A DNA stretch of 64,000 nt. Source: Calothrix anomala FACHB-343. GTDB taxonomy: Bacteria; Cyanobacteriota; Cyanobacteriia; Cyanobacteriales; Nostocaceae. Position numbers and translations under genes: made by a program. Below the pieces are notes generated by a model, which did no database searches, was not told the origin of the DNA, and saw only the letters and a program-made list of their open reading frames with translations. Location of the stretch: assembly GCF_014696435.1 (NCBI RefSeq), contig NZ_JACJQG010000046.1, positions 1-64,000 on the forward strand, in the 5' to 3' direction. The stretch's first letter is position 1. The number at the start of each line of letters is the position of its first letter. This document shows, in pieces, positions 39,393 through 48,051 of the stretch.

Positions 39393-39418
39393 AAAAAACC
39401 CCGACGCAACAGCCGGGG
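39393..39418 (-). terminator. Intrinsic terminator (minus strand), no obvious gene upstream
   Basis: 5-bp GC stem with 10-base loop then six T. Strong by inspection. Confidence 0.7.
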
Positions 39419-39465
39419 AGTACTGTATAGGTTCAATGTATACCTGTGTCGCTTATAGCAATTAA
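39393..39465 (-). ncRNA. Candidate small RNA ending in an intrinsic terminator
   Basis: On the minus strand a perfect hairpin CCCCG/CGGGG (39399-39418) is followed by TTTTTT, a standard rho-independent terminator, but no coding frame on that strand precedes it within 350 bases. A -10-like TATAAG lies about 70 bases upstream (near 39455) and the transcript between would hold GTATA/TATAC pairing. This fits a short stable RNA of about 70 nt. It could also be a terminator left from a lost gene. Not matched to any known cyanobacterial RNA. Confidence 0.35.
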
Positions 39466-39610
39466 AAATGAGGAAAAGATGAGGATTGGCTATAAAAATC
39501 ATCCATCTGCTAGTTGACAAGTTAGATAGTTGAGGGTGAGTGCGATCGCTTTATACTAATCAGCTAATCACGAGACAATCTCACAACCAACCGTGAAAAT
39601 TTCTCTTTCC

Positions 39611-39638
39611 AGTCAACAGTCAACAGTCAACAGTCAAC
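39611..39638. repeat. AGTCAAC tandem repeat, four units
   Basis: Exactly 4 x 7 bases, in the leader region between the candidate RNA and the thiC riboswitch. Confidence 0.85.
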
Positions 39639-39738
39639 GCTATTTTCAAGAAAGTTGTTAACAGCTTTTTCTCTCACCTCAGGAATTGTTAACAGCATTG
39701 CTTGCAGCCATAAGCAAAATGGTACAATCTACATCCAT

Positions 39739-39815
39739 GCTAGGGGTGCCTGAATAACTAGGCTGAGATCACACCCTTAACACCTGAGTCTGGGTAATAC
39801 CAGCGGAGGGAAGCT
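39739..39815 (+). promoter_or_regulatory. TPP riboswitch (THI element) of thiC
   Basis: Contains the conserved pieces in order: GGGGTGCC, GGCTGAGATCACACCCTT, ACCTGAGTCTGGGTAATACC, AGCGGAGGGAAGC. It ends about 20 bases before the thiC ATG, with the ribosome site GAGGAA between, so thiamine pyrophosphate binding probably reduces translation initiation of thiC. Well-known arrangement. Confidence 0.95.
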
Positions 39816-39834
39816 GTTTATCGAGGAATTCAAT

Positions 39835-41214
39835 ATGCGGACAGAATGGGTTGCCAAGCGTCGTGGGCAGAGCAATGTAACTCAAATGCACTACGCGCGT
39901 CAGGGTGTCATCACAGAAGAAATGCACTACGTCGCCCAACGGGAAAACCTTCCTGCGGATCTCATTCGTGAGGAAGTGGCGCGGGGGCGAATGATTATCC
40001 CTGCTAATATTAATCACACCAATTTAGAGCCAATGGCTATTGGTATTGCCTCTAAATGTAAGGTAAATGCTAATATCGGTGCTTCTCCCAACTCTTCCAA
40101 TCTTCAAGAAGAAGTGGATAAACTCAAACTAGCGGTTAAGTATGGTGCTGATACCGTAATGGACTTGTCCACAGGCGGCGGTAACTTAGATGAAATTCGT
40201 ACCGCGATTATTCAAGCTTCACCTGTTCCTATTGGTACGGTACCCGTTTATCAAGCTTTAGAAAGCGTTCACGGCACAATTGAGAAACTTACTCCCGATG
40301 ACTTTCTTCATGTCATCGAAAAACACGCCCAGCAAGGGGTAGATTATCAAACTATCCATGCGGGAATTTTGCTAGAACATTTACCTTTAGTCAGAAGCCG
40401 GATTACAGGAATTGTCTCTCGTGGTGGCGGTATTTTAGCGCGGTGGATGCTGCATCACCACAAACAAAATCCGCTATACACACACTTCCGGGACATCATT
40501 GAAATTTTCAAAAAATACGATGTTTCCTTTAGTTTAGGTGATTCTCTCCGCCCTGGCTGTACTCATGATGCCTCAGATGCTGCCCAATTAGCCGAATTGA
40601 AAACCCTCGGACAGCTAACCCGTAGAGCTTGGGAAGATAATGTTCAGGTAATGGTAGAAGGGCCTGGACATGTACCAATGGATCAAATTGAGTTTAATGT
40701 CCGCAAGCAAATGGAAGAGTGTTCCGAAGCGCCTTTCTATGTGTTGGGGCCATTGGTGACAGATATTGCTCCTGGTTATGACCATATTACCTCAGCGATT
40801 GGTGCTGCAATGGCTGGTTGGTATGGTACAGCAATGTTGTGCTATGTCACGCCCAAAGAACACTTGGGTTTACCCAATGCTGAAGATGTGCGCAATGGCT
40901 TAATCGCTTATAAAATTGCCGCACATGCCGCCGATATCGCTAGACATCGTCAAGGTGCTAGAGATAGAGATGATGAATTGTCGAAAGCCCGTTATAACTT
41001 TGACTGGAATCGTCAATTTGAATTATCACTCGATCCAGAAAGAGCTAAAGAATATCACGATGAAACTTTACCAGCAGATATTTATAAAACTGCTGAATTT
41101 TGTTCTATGTGCGGGCCTAAGTTCTGTCCCATGCAAACCAAAGTTGATGCTGATGCGTTGACAGAACTTGAGAAGTTCTTGGCGAAAGATAAGGAAGCAG
41201 TGACACAAAGTTAA
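39835..41214 (+). CDS. thiC: Phosphomethylpyrimidine synthase ThiC
   Basis: 459 residues. A non-canonical radical SAM enzyme converting aminoimidazole ribotide into hydroxymethylpyrimidine phosphate, the pyrimidine half of thiamine. Seen: [12 protein letters not shown] near 79, [26 protein letters not shown], and the C-terminal [4Fe-4S] ligand motif CSMCGPKFC (Cys423, Cys426, Cys431). The start ATG with GAGGAA 7 bases before lies just after the TPP riboswitch. Length is normal for the cyanobacterial form without the plant-type N-terminal extension. A hairpin pair follows the stop. thiD lies about 16 kb away, not in the same operon. Confidence 0.95.
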   Translation: MRTEWVAKRRGQSNVTQMHYARQGVITEEMHYVAQRENLPADLIREEVARGRMIIPANINHTNLEPMAIGIASKCKVNANIGASPNSSNLQEEVDKLKLAVKYGADTVMDLSTGGGNLDEIRTAIIQASPVPIGTVPVYQALESVHGTIEKLTPDDFLHVIEKHAQQGVDYQTIHAGILLEHLPLVRSRITGIVSRGGGILARWMLHHHKQNPLYTHFRDIIEIFKKYDVSFSLGDSLRPGCTHDASDAAQLAELKTLGQLTRRAWEDNVQVMVEGPGHVPMDQIEFNVRKQMEECSEAPFYVLGPLVTDIAPGYDHITSAIGAAMAGWYGTAMLCYVTPKEHLGLPNAEDVRNGLIAYKIAAHAADIARHRQGARDRDDELSKARYNFDWNRQFELSLDPERAKEYHDETLPADIYKTAEFCSMCGPKFCPMQTKVDADALTELEKFLAKDKEAVTQS

Positions 41215-41220
41215 TCAGAT

Positions 41221-41274
41221 AGCCCTCACCCTATAAGGGTGGGGCTATCAATACAAAGCCTGCCTTCGCAGGCT
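41221..41274 (+). terminator. Two hairpins after thiC
   Basis: AGCCCTCACCCT paired with AGGGTGGGGCT (41221-41246), then AGCCTGC-cttc-GCAGGCT perfect (41257-41274). They may terminate thiC; the sequence also resembles the internal hairpins of the MITE-like element at 31.7 kb, so a repeat origin is possible. Confidence 0.5.
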
Positions 41275-41417
41275 AATTATATACATCTTTAAAAATGGGA
41301 TTGCACAATAAAAATATGAATTGCGTTGCACGCATTTTACAAAGTAGTTTCCGTAGGCTAGGTGCAAAGACGTAAAGAAAAATCGATAAAATCATTCCCT
41401 AACAATAAAACTTTTAG

Positions 41418-41732
41418 CTAACTAGCTAAGTTGATATCACTACTTTTATCTTCTTCCTGTAACCCTAACCTTTCGTATAATTCGCTAACAGATTGAGGCT
41501 TAACAATTTTTTCTTTTGCACGTTGTAAAGCAGTAAATAAACGAGTAGAATTTGCTGGAAAGCGAAGTAAATAAAGTGTTTCTAGTAAGCTTTCTAATTC
41601 AGTTTCAGAAATTAATACAACATTTTTACCATCAGGTCGGCTAATTCTAACTACTTCATTGGTGTCAATAAGTTGATTACAAATGGTGTCTAAATTTTTA
41701 GCGGCTTCTTCTGATGTAATTTTAATTGACAT
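41418..41732 (-). CDS. yefM: YefM/Phd-type antitoxin
   Basis: 104 residues. The N-terminal half fits the Phd/YefM fold (SIKITSEEAAKNLDTICNQL, EVVRISRPDGKNVVLISETE, LESLLETLYLL), which binds DNA and neutralises the toxin with its disordered C terminus; residues 58-104 are longer than in the usual family. It follows the toxin gene by 49 bases on the same strand. In known yefM-yoeB operons the antitoxin comes first; here it comes second. A weak ribosome site (AAGAAATG) precedes the ATG. It is the antitoxin of the YoeB-like protein upstream. Confidence 0.85.
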   Translation of the reverse strand: MSIKITSEEAAKNLDTICNQLIDTNEVVRISRPDGKNVVLISETELESLLETLYLLRFPANSTRLFTALQRAKEKIVKPQSVSELYERLGLQEEDKSSDINLAS

Positions 41733-41781
41733 AATAATTTACATTTCTTGACTATTTTTTCAACTTTTTAAAGCTACATAC

Positions 41782-42069
41782 TTATTCGTAATGATATCGA
41801 GCTTTAAGAAAATCAATTCTGTCATCGCTTACTAGGTAAACAAGCCGATGTTCTTGATTGATACGACGCGACCAGCATCCAGAATACTCATATTTTAACG
41901 GTTCAGGCTTACCAATGCCTTCAAAAGGATCTCGTAAAATTTCTTTGACTATTTTAAGTATACGCAGCGCCATTTTCCGGTCTTTGTCAACCCAGTATTC
42001 TAAGTCTTCTATAAATTCTGGCTGAAATACAGCTTCGCGCTGACGTTGAATGTCACCCTCATCACCCAT
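41782..42069 (-). CDS. yoeB: YoeB-type ribosome-dependent mRNA endonuclease toxin
   Basis: 95 residues of the Txe/YoeB family: PFEGIGKPEPLKYEYSG, WSRRINQEHRLVYLV, ending RYHYE. All catalytic residues known in E. coli YoeB have a counterpart at a constant +10 offset: Glu46 as Glu56, Arg65 as Arg75, His83 as His93, Tyr84 as Tyr94. So the enzyme should be active; it cleaves mRNA in the ribosomal A site. The protein is 10 residues longer at the start and one at the end. The antitoxin gene follows downstream, an inverted order. Confidence 0.9.
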   Translation of the reverse strand: MGDEGDIQRQREAVFQPEFIEDLEYWVDKDRKMALRILKIVKEILRDPFEGIGKPEPLKYEYSGCWSRRINQEHRLVYLVSDDRIDFLKARYHYE

Positions 42070-42258
42070 GTAATCAAGCCTTGAAGAGCTATTTTCAATT
42101 TAATCGCTAATCTGTAAATAAGTAAAGTTAATTTGTATCAATACTAACTAAACGTAAACAAGATAATATAAGAAATGCGTTCTTCTTTCGACGAGTAAAC
42201 GTTACCGAATGCATCGTGAACTAACTTGCTAAGAGTATGGCACTGGGAATGTAGAAAT

Positions 42259-42963
42259 ATGATGCTGCAAGACCATTTTCGTCCACCACTCTCAATTCGC
42301 CGTCACTGGCACGCATTTCATAATGCCTGGGCGACTTATATTGCATCTGATTTAAATGCTAAATTGCCAGAAGGTTATTTTGCTGAACCAAATGTACAAT
42401 TTGGCATTGAAATTGATATAGCAGCTTTTGAAGAGTCATGGCAGGAATCAAAAAATATTTATAATATTTGGAGTCCGCCACCACCCGATCAAACAATAGC
42501 TTTTCTACCCACAGATGAAACAGTAGAAGTAAATATTTTTAATACTGAGGCTGGCCCAACTTTAGCCGGAGCAATAGAACTAGTCAGTCCTGCTAATAAA
42601 GACCGTTCTACTCATCGCAATGCTTTTGTTTCTAAATGTGAAACCTATTTACGACAAGGTATTGGTTTAGTAATTGTTGATGTTGTAACAGAACGGAAGA
42701 CAAATCTCCACAATGAATTATTAACCCGTGTCGCAGAAAATAATGCATTGCTTTTTAATGCTGAACTTTATGCTACTGCCTATCGACCCATCCAACAAAA
42801 TGGGCAGTATAAACTAGATATTTGGCAAGAAAAACTGAATGTAGGTAGTATGCTACCGACTTTACCATTGTGGTTGCATGGTGAAATTTGTTTACCAGTA
42901 GAACTAGATAGTATTTACGAACGGACTTGCCGAGAACAGCGAATTCCAATGCATACTGCTTAG
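42259..42963 (+). CDS. DUF4058-family protein
   Basis: About 234 residues from MMLQDHFRPPLSIRRHWHAF. The pattern HNAWATYIASDLNAKLP, GYFAEPNVQFGIEIDIA, TLAGAIELVSPANKDRS and GIGLVIVDVVTERKTNL matches the DUF4058 family common in cyanobacteria, whose ELVSPxNK stretch recalls PD-(D/E)XK nuclease folds. The frame can extend upstream to TTG 42226, but the double ATG at 42259 is the likelier start. No signal peptide. Function unknown. Confidence 0.75.
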   Translation: MMLQDHFRPPLSIRRHWHAFHNAWATYIASDLNAKLPEGYFAEPNVQFGIEIDIAAFEESWQESKNIYNIWSPPPPDQTIAFLPTDETVEVNIFNTEAGPTLAGAIELVSPANKDRSTHRNAFVSKCETYLRQGIGLVIVDVVTERKTNLHNELLTRVAENNALLFNAELYATAYRPIQQNGQYKLDIWQEKLNVGSMLPTLPLWLHGEICLPVELDSIYERTCREQRIPMHTA

Positions 42964-43008
42964 TTATACATTGGTAGGTGAAGTTATTAGGAATGCACTT
43001 ATCCAGCA

Positions 43009-43851
43009 CTAAAGAATTTGTCGTAAATCCTCAACTGAATTAGCAGTTTTAATCGCCTGTTGAATCGATTTTAATCTTTCTAAATCATTTATTTGAGAGA
43101 TTATTGGCATCAATTCTAAACCTGTACTACCAAACTTCATCTCTAATAGAATCTCGATACCCTGCAATGCTAATTCAGTACCTTCCTGTCGTCCTTGTTT
43201 TAATATTTCTTGATACCAAGGCGATTCGCGCAATACAGCCATATCCCACCTCATGATTTCTTGAACTAGGGCGCTTTCTAATACAAACGTAGCAAAAAAT
43301 GCTAAAACCGTCTCAAGTTGGTTTAGCTGTTCGTCATCCCGGAGAATTCTTAAGGCTTCTCTAATGATTGATTCGTTTTCACCACCTTTAAGAATTGGCA
43401 CAAAAGGTAGTAAAGATGGTAAAGGCTGTTCAAAAGCAATATTTACATCAACTTCCCACAAATTGATGACACGATAATCTTGAATTGCCCGCAAACCAGC
43501 AATATTGGTTTCATAACTTGTAGGTATTTCTGCATCGCCAGTTTTCAAAATATTAATTAATACAGGATATGTTAGTAATTTATATTTTTCTTCTGCAAGT
43601 GCGGCATAAGCACGCATTCTTCTGGGCATTTCTGGCGTGGGACGCAGTTGTAGTTCATTGAGAACTAAAAAATTACCATACTGGGGATTTTTCGCGCGAA
43701 TTAAAACGTCACTTTCTCGACTGATCCATTGAAATTCTGAATTGAGTATTTCACCTGCGATAATATCAGGAATGCCTGTAACCCACTTTACCCAGTTATC
43801 TGGTGCGAGGCTAATTAAGCGTTTTGTACTAACGTCTGCGGATTTTGTCAT
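43009..43851 (-). CDS. Rpn/DUF4351-like putative nuclease
   Basis: 280 residues. The first 100 resemble the PD-(D/E)XK-type Rpn family: ESDVLIRAKNP and FLVLNELQLRPTPEMPRRM with acidic and ELQ residues in place of the usual EXK. The end, LALQGIEILLEMKFGS then LMPIISQINDLERL, is like the C-terminal helical segment of cyanobacterial DUF4351 proteins. Such genes are many in Nostoc genomes and may be remnants of transposase-linked nucleases. Function not known. Convergent with the DUF4058 gene. Confidence 0.65.
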   Translation of the reverse strand: MTKSADVSTKRLISLAPDNWVKWVTGIPDIIAGEILNSEFQWISRESDVLIRAKNPQYGNFLVLNELQLRPTPEMPRRMRAYAALAEEKYKLLTYPVLINILKTGDAEIPTSYETNIAGLRAIQDYRVINLWEVDVNIAFEQPLPSLLPFVPILKGGENESIIREALRILRDDEQLNQLETVLAFFATFVLESALVQEIMRWDMAVLRESPWYQEILKQGRQEGTELALQGIEILLEMKFGSTGLELMPIISQINDLERLKSIQQAIKTANSVEDLRQIL

Positions 43852-43959
43852 TGATTTGTAGATGCAGAGAAATTATTCACAATATCAAAAATGCGATCGC
43901 ACTCTTGATCGGTTAATTACCAACAAAGTAAAAATGCGATCGCATCTTGCATCAGTCAA

Positions 43960-44580
43960 TTAACTTCCTAATTCCCGATACCGCTGCTGAATTTCTTCAA
44001 TCGAAAATAACGCTGTAAACTTTAAGCCTGCTGACTGATATAACTCTGCGCCTCCTTGCAATCTGTCTACTAGTGCAATTACTTCCTCAACTGTATAACC
44101 TGCTTCTTGGAGACGATTAACTGCTTTCAGTGCAGATTGGCCAGTTGTAACTACATCTTCCAACACTACAACCTTTGCACCTTCTGGCAAACTCGGCCCT
44201 TCAATATAAGCCTTGGTTCCATAACCTTTGGCTTCTTTACGAATAATCAGCGCGGGAATTGGTTGATTTTCATACACAGAAACCACGCTAACTGCTGTCA
44301 CAATGGGGTCAGCACCCAATGTTAAACCAGCTACAGCTTGGGTATCGCCAGGTAATAAAGGAAAAAGTAGCCTACCTACAGCTAAAGCGCCTTGGGGATG
44401 TAGCGTTACTTGTGTTTTGTTCACGTAGTAAGTACTACGTAACCCAGAAGAAAGAACAAAATCACCCTCTTGATAAGCCAGTTGACAAAATAAATCTAGT
44501 AAATTTTGGCGCAGCGTAGTCAAGTCAGCAGTAGCCGCCCAAATATTGGATAAGTTGTCGGTTTCAGTAGAATAAGTCAT
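43960..44580 (-). CDS. pyrE: Orotate phosphoribosyltransferase
   Basis: 206 residues. The PRPP motif VVVLEDVVTTGQSAL near 127, the catalytic loop KEAKGYGTKAYIEG and N-terminal FVLSSGLRSTYYVNKTQ mark orotate phosphoribosyltransferase, which makes OMP from orotate and PRPP in pyrimidine synthesis. Dimeric in known members. Start ATG 44580. Single gene; no attenuator is evident in the 95 bases before it. Confidence 0.95.
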   Translation of the reverse strand: MTYSTETDNLSNIWAATADLTTLRQNLLDLFCQLAYQEGDFVLSSGLRSTYYVNKTQVTLHPQGALAVGRLLFPLLPGDTQAVAGLTLGADPIVTAVSVVSVYENQPIPALIIRKEAKGYGTKAYIEGPSLPEGAKVVVLEDVVTTGQSALKAVNRLQEAGYTVEEVIALVDRLQGGAELYQSAGLKFTALFSIEEIQQRYRELGS

Positions 44581-44675
44581 TACAAGAGGTTAATTATTGT
44601 GCTACACCAAAGGTTGAACCGATCGGTGTTCTGAATTTAAGCATAAATTAAGATTTGCCCAAAATTTGAGGAGTC

Positions 44676-45095
44676 ATGAATATGGGTATAAAACTTCGAC
44701 CTTCAAGTATTTTTTTAGTACTGGTAGCTACTACTATTGCTGTTCCTTCAGTTAGCAACGCTCAAACCACAACATCCAATTATGAAACCAACAGTGATGC
44801 TATGGAGCGAGCCTATTTTCGTCATAACCCGAATTTCTATGACAATCGCAGTTTAAAACGGCAGTTAGACTCTTTTCTCGGTGCTGGGTCATTTTCCAAC
44901 ACTTTTCCAGAAAACGAAATCGCCCGTGATGGTGAATTAATTAATGGGATTTACCGGGATATGATGACACAGCAAGCTACCAACGATCCCTATCTGCGTA
45001 CCCCAGATTTACCTAATCCTTACGGTACATCGATTCTCATGTCTCCCCGCAGCAATGCTGAACGGATGAAAGTTGGCACCGAGTTTCGCTTTTAA
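44676..45095 (+). CDS. Secreted hypothetical protein
   Basis: 139 residues. Signal peptide of about 30 residues (IFLVLVATTIAVPSVSNA-QTTT, cleavage likely after SNA). The mature part is hydrophilic with no Cys: NSDAMERAYFRHNPNFYDNR, LDSFLGAGSFSNTFPENE, ending SNAERMKVGTEFRF. Its repeated aromatic and charged pattern suggests a soluble periplasmic or extracellular protein. The family is not recognised. Start ATG is preceded by GAGG; a shorter MGIKL start is possible. Confidence 0.6.
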   Translation: MNMGIKLRPSSIFLVLVATTIAVPSVSNAQTTTSNYETNSDAMERAYFRHNPNFYDNRSLKRQLDSFLGAGSFSNTFPENEIARDGELINGIYRDMMTQQATNDPYLRTPDLPNPYGTSILMSPRSNAERMKVGTEFRF

Positions 45096-45187
45096 AATTT
45101 ACTACAACGGCTAGATTGCCACAGTTAAGATTGCTCAGTGCTGACTGCTGATGCTAGTTCAGCACTCTAATTTTATAAATTTTTTAA

Positions 45188-45260
45188 TCCAGGGTGCAGG
45201 AGTTGAACCTGCCTTGGGCGAATTATGAGTTCGCTGCCTCAACCGCTCGGCCAACCCTGG
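45188..45260 (-). tRNA. tRNA with CAU anticodon (tRNA-Ile2 candidate, or Met)
   Basis: A 73-nt cloverleaf on the minus strand: acceptor CCAGGGT/ACCCTGG, D-arm GCCGAGCGGTTGAGGC, anticodon stem GCGAA/TTCGC with loop CTCATAA (anticodon CAU), five-base variable region, T-arm GCAGG-TTCAACT-CCTGC, discriminator A. The D- and T-arms resemble plastid trnI-CAU more than elongator tRNA-Met, so it may be tRNA-Ile2 whose C34 is lysidinylated by TilS. CCA is not encoded. Confidence 0.9.
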
Positions 45261-45608
45261 GCGGATTTTTATTATATATTGTACGCTGATTATACCAGCT
45301 TTTGTACCCTGGATAATAGTTTAGCAGATTTTTTTACTACATAATTTGATTATGAAATAGTCCAGACTAACTCAGTAGGCGATTGTACACAATTATGATA
45401 GGAAACTTTAGATTGACCCTGCCGATGAATGGATAGGGCTGGAAACTCGGTATATAGGCGGATGTGCAGGTTACTAGCACTCAGGCTGTAATAAGTTCTC
45501 AAGCAAAAAAATCTCAAATCGGTAATCTAAAGTCTAAAATGGGCAAGGTCAACAGTCTAAAGATGTTTTTTAAATAAACTAGGCTAATTTGCCAACAGCG
45601 CCAGAGCG
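45261..45608. other. Intergenic region, nothing seen
   Basis: 348 bases with no reading frame or strong hairpin. Holds the promoters of the tRNA and of the next plus-strand gene. Confidence 0.4.
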
Positions 45609-46307
45609 ATGAAACTAAATTCCACTGTACTTCTTACGTTAATTTTGTTAACCCTGATGTTGGGCGCAGGATCTGTTAGTGCATTTTGGGGGTTCACCTT
45701 AGGGAGTTCCGCACTCAAAGGTGTAACTACGCCAGATGGTCGTCCTACCAGTAAATTTACTACCAGTAAATCCTCTAACTCCCAAGCAGGAAGCTTAGTA
45801 CTCTTAAGAGAAGAAGAAATACTAAAAATTGTTAAAGCACGCATTGAAGGTAAAACCAAAGCTGCTAAATCCGAAAAACTAGATGAAGATGAAGAGGAGA
45901 CTAATAATCAGCAAAAGCCACAAGAAAAGCCTTCAGAAGTAGCTGAAGAAAAACCCCAAAAAGGATTTCCCGTTACAGCTGAAAATAAAGGTGTAACTTT
46001 CGCTGTCCAATCTGCACGCTATTCTGGGGGAGATTTACTCCTGAGAGTGAAAATGCAGAATAAAGGTGCTGATTCTGTGCGCTTCTTATATAGTTTCTTG
46101 GATGTCACCGATGATAAGGGACGTACTCTTAGCGCCAGTACAGAGGGTTTACCAGCAGAATTACCAGCTAACGGGCCAACGTTTTCTGGTACAGTGAGCA
46201 TTCCCACAGCTTTACTTGATGATGTCAGTAAGATTTCTCTGTCGTTGACAGACTATCCTGCTCAAGAATTAAAGTTGGAAGTGTCAAATATTCCGGTAGA
46301 AAAATAA
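45609..46307 (+). CDS. Secreted or periplasmic protein, unknown
   Basis: 232 residues. Signal peptide LNSTVLLTLILLTLMLGAGS, cleavage likely after VSA (near 24). A charged, Lys/Glu-rich linker at about 85-118 (KSEKLDEDEEETNNQQKPQE), then a beta-rich domain 122-232 (GVTFAVQSARYSGGDLLLRV, NKGADSVRFLYSFLDVTDDK) with the alternating pattern of an immunoglobulin-like or DUF4352-type fold. No Cys. Family not identified; could bind a ligand or stabilise an extracellular complex. Confidence 0.65.
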   Translation: MKLNSTVLLTLILLTLMLGAGSVSAFWGFTLGSSALKGVTTPDGRPTSKFTTSKSSNSQAGSLVLLREEEILKIVKARIEGKTKAAKSEKLDEDEEETNNQQKPQEKPSEVAEEKPQKGFPVTAENKGVTFAVQSARYSGGDLLLRVKMQNKGADSVRFLYSFLDVTDDKGRTLSASTEGLPAELPANGPTFSGTVSIPTALLDDVSKISLSLTDYPAQELKLEVSNIPVEK

Positions 46308-46513
46308 ACTAGGCAATTGTGAAAATAAGGGATGGGAAATTTGAGATTGAGATGGCGATGTTAAAGCTATTAGAGTAAGCAAGTTCCTGAGTCAAGTTAC
46401 TGTTGTTGTGTAGTATTGGGAACTGGGGAACGATCGCAACCACCATCCCTAATTCCCAAATCTAAAATTACCAATCCAAGAGTGGGTGCATAAGTTGTAC
46501 ACGAGCTGTAGCG

Positions 46514-47875
46514 GTGAGTGGTTTTCCTAGTTTAATTTGGACAGATGTGGGGCTGCGATTGTTATCAGTTTTGCTACTGATTACCATCAATGCTTTTTTT
46601 GTCACAGCCGAGTTTTCAATGGTGACAGTGAGGCGATCGCGTATCCATCAGTTAGTCCAAGCTGGTGACATTCCCGCGATCGCTGTAGAAATGTTGCAGC
46701 GTAGTATCGATCGCCTGCTATCTACCACCCAGTTAGGCATTACTCTTTCTAGTTTGGCATTAGGCTGGATTGGCGAAAATACAATTGTGCTGTTGGTAGA
46801 TGCATGGTTGAAATCCTGGCCTTTACCGCAAAAAATGAGTCTGTTGATCGCTCATTCTCTCTCTATCCCCATCGCTTTCTTTTTAATTGCCTATTTACAA
46901 ATAGTTTTAGGAGAACTCTGCCCTAAATCAGTGGCGATGCTGTATTCAGAACAGCTTGCCAGATTTTTAGGGCCTTCAGTCAAAGCGATCGTCCGTTTTT
47001 TCAGCCCCTTTATCTGGATTCTTAACCAATCAAATCGCTGGCTGTTAAGATTGTTTGGTATTGAATACACCGGTCAAGGCTGGAGACCACCTGTTACCCC
47101 CGAAGAATTGCAGCTAATCATCTCTACAGAACGAGAATCCACTGGTTTACAGCGTTCTGAGCGAGAATTGCTGAATAACATCTTTGAATTTGGCGATGTC
47201 AAGGTGCAAGAAGTGATGATTCCCCGCACCAGCATCGTTGCCTTACCTAAAGACGCTACATTTGAGCAATTCCTCCATGAAATGGCTGATACTGGTCATT
47301 CCCGTTACCCCATTATCGGCGACTCTTTAGACGATATTCGCGGTATTGCTTACTTTAAAGATATGGCACAGCCTTTAGCTGTAGGTAAGCTGACTTTAAA
47401 ATCATCGATTCAACCTTGGATGCGTCCAGCCCGGTTTGTTCCCGAACACACTCCCTTAAGCGAACTTTTACCAATGATGCAGCAAGAAAAGCCCGCTATG
47501 GTGATGGTGGTGAATGAATTTGGCGGAATTGTCGGCTTAGTTACACTTCAAGATGTGATTGCGGAAATTATTGGCGATGCAGGTGTACTTGATAGTACTG
47601 AAGATTTACTCATCCAAATGTTAGATGAGCAAACATTTCTCGTGCAAGCACAAATCAACTTAGAAGACCTCAACGCCATTTTAAATTTGAATTTACCTCT
47701 GGCAAAAGAATATCAAACCCTGGGGGGTTTTCTGCTGTATCATCTGCAAAAACTACCCGCCAAAGGGGAAACATTCAGTTTTCAAAATCTGGAATTTACC
47801 GTAGTTTCCGTCATAGGCCCCCGGTTGCACCAAGTCCAACTACGACGGCTGAAGGAAGAGACAGAAAGTCAGTGA
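46514..47875 (+). CDS. CNNM/HlyC-CorC membrane protein with CBS domains
   Basis: 453 residues. Residues 1-180 are a DUF21 (CNNM) domain with several membrane segments ([32 protein letters not shown]), followed by two CBS motifs ([39 protein letters not shown]) and a CorC_HlyC transporter-associated domain ([15 protein letters not shown]). Family members transport or regulate Mg2+ or Co2+; older annotation as haemolysin is misleading. GTG start at 46514. The stop codon is directly followed by the 17-unit heptamer repeat. Confidence 0.85.
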   Translation: MSGFPSLIWTDVGLRLLSVLLLITINAFFVTAEFSMVTVRRSRIHQLVQAGDIPAIAVEMLQRSIDRLLSTTQLGITLSSLALGWIGENTIVLLVDAWLKSWPLPQKMSLLIAHSLSIPIAFFLIAYLQIVLGELCPKSVAMLYSEQLARFLGPSVKAIVRFFSPFIWILNQSNRWLLRLFGIEYTGQGWRPPVTPEELQLIISTERESTGLQRSERELLNNIFEFGDVKVQEVMIPRTSIVALPKDATFEQFLHEMADTGHSRYPIIGDSLDDIRGIAYFKDMAQPLAVGKLTLKSSIQPWMRPARFVPEHTPLSELLPMMQQEKPAMVMVVNEFGGIVGLVTLQDVIAEIIGDAGVLDSTEDLLIQMLDEQTFLVQAQINLEDLNAILNLNLPLAKEYQTLGGFLLYHLQKLPAKGETFSFQNLEFTVVSVIGPRLHQVQLRRLKEETESQ

Positions 47876-47876
47876 G

Positions 47877-47995
47877 TTGGGCATTGGGCATTGGGCATTG
47901 GGCATTGGGCATTGGGCATTGGGCATTGGGCATTGGGCATTGGGCATTGGGCATTGGGCATTGGGCATTGGGCATTGGGCATTGGGCATTGGGCA
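47877..47995. repeat. 17 exact copies of TTGGGCA
   Basis: 119 bases equal 17 x 7 with no mismatch, starting one base after the stop codon of the CNNM gene. The lack of divergence means recent expansion or active homogenisation. Confidence 0.95.
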
Positions 47996-47996
47996 G

Positions 47997-48016
47997 AGAC
48001 GCGATGAATCGCGTCT
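47997..48016. repeat. Dispersed palindrome AGACGCGATGAATCGCGTCT, copy 4
   Basis: Follows the heptamer array and is followed by GTACAATT and a GTCCCCCTTCC tract, the same order as at the first copy. Confidence 0.85.
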
Positions 48017-48051
48017 GTACAATTGTCCCCCTTCCCTGCTCCCTGCTACCA

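Noticed and set aside
39769-40017. Minus-strand frame over the TPP riboswitch and thiC start
   Set aside because: Shadow of thiC and of the structured leader.
13459-48016. CRISPR array
   Set aside because: Repeat units are 7 bases and contiguous, without spacers.
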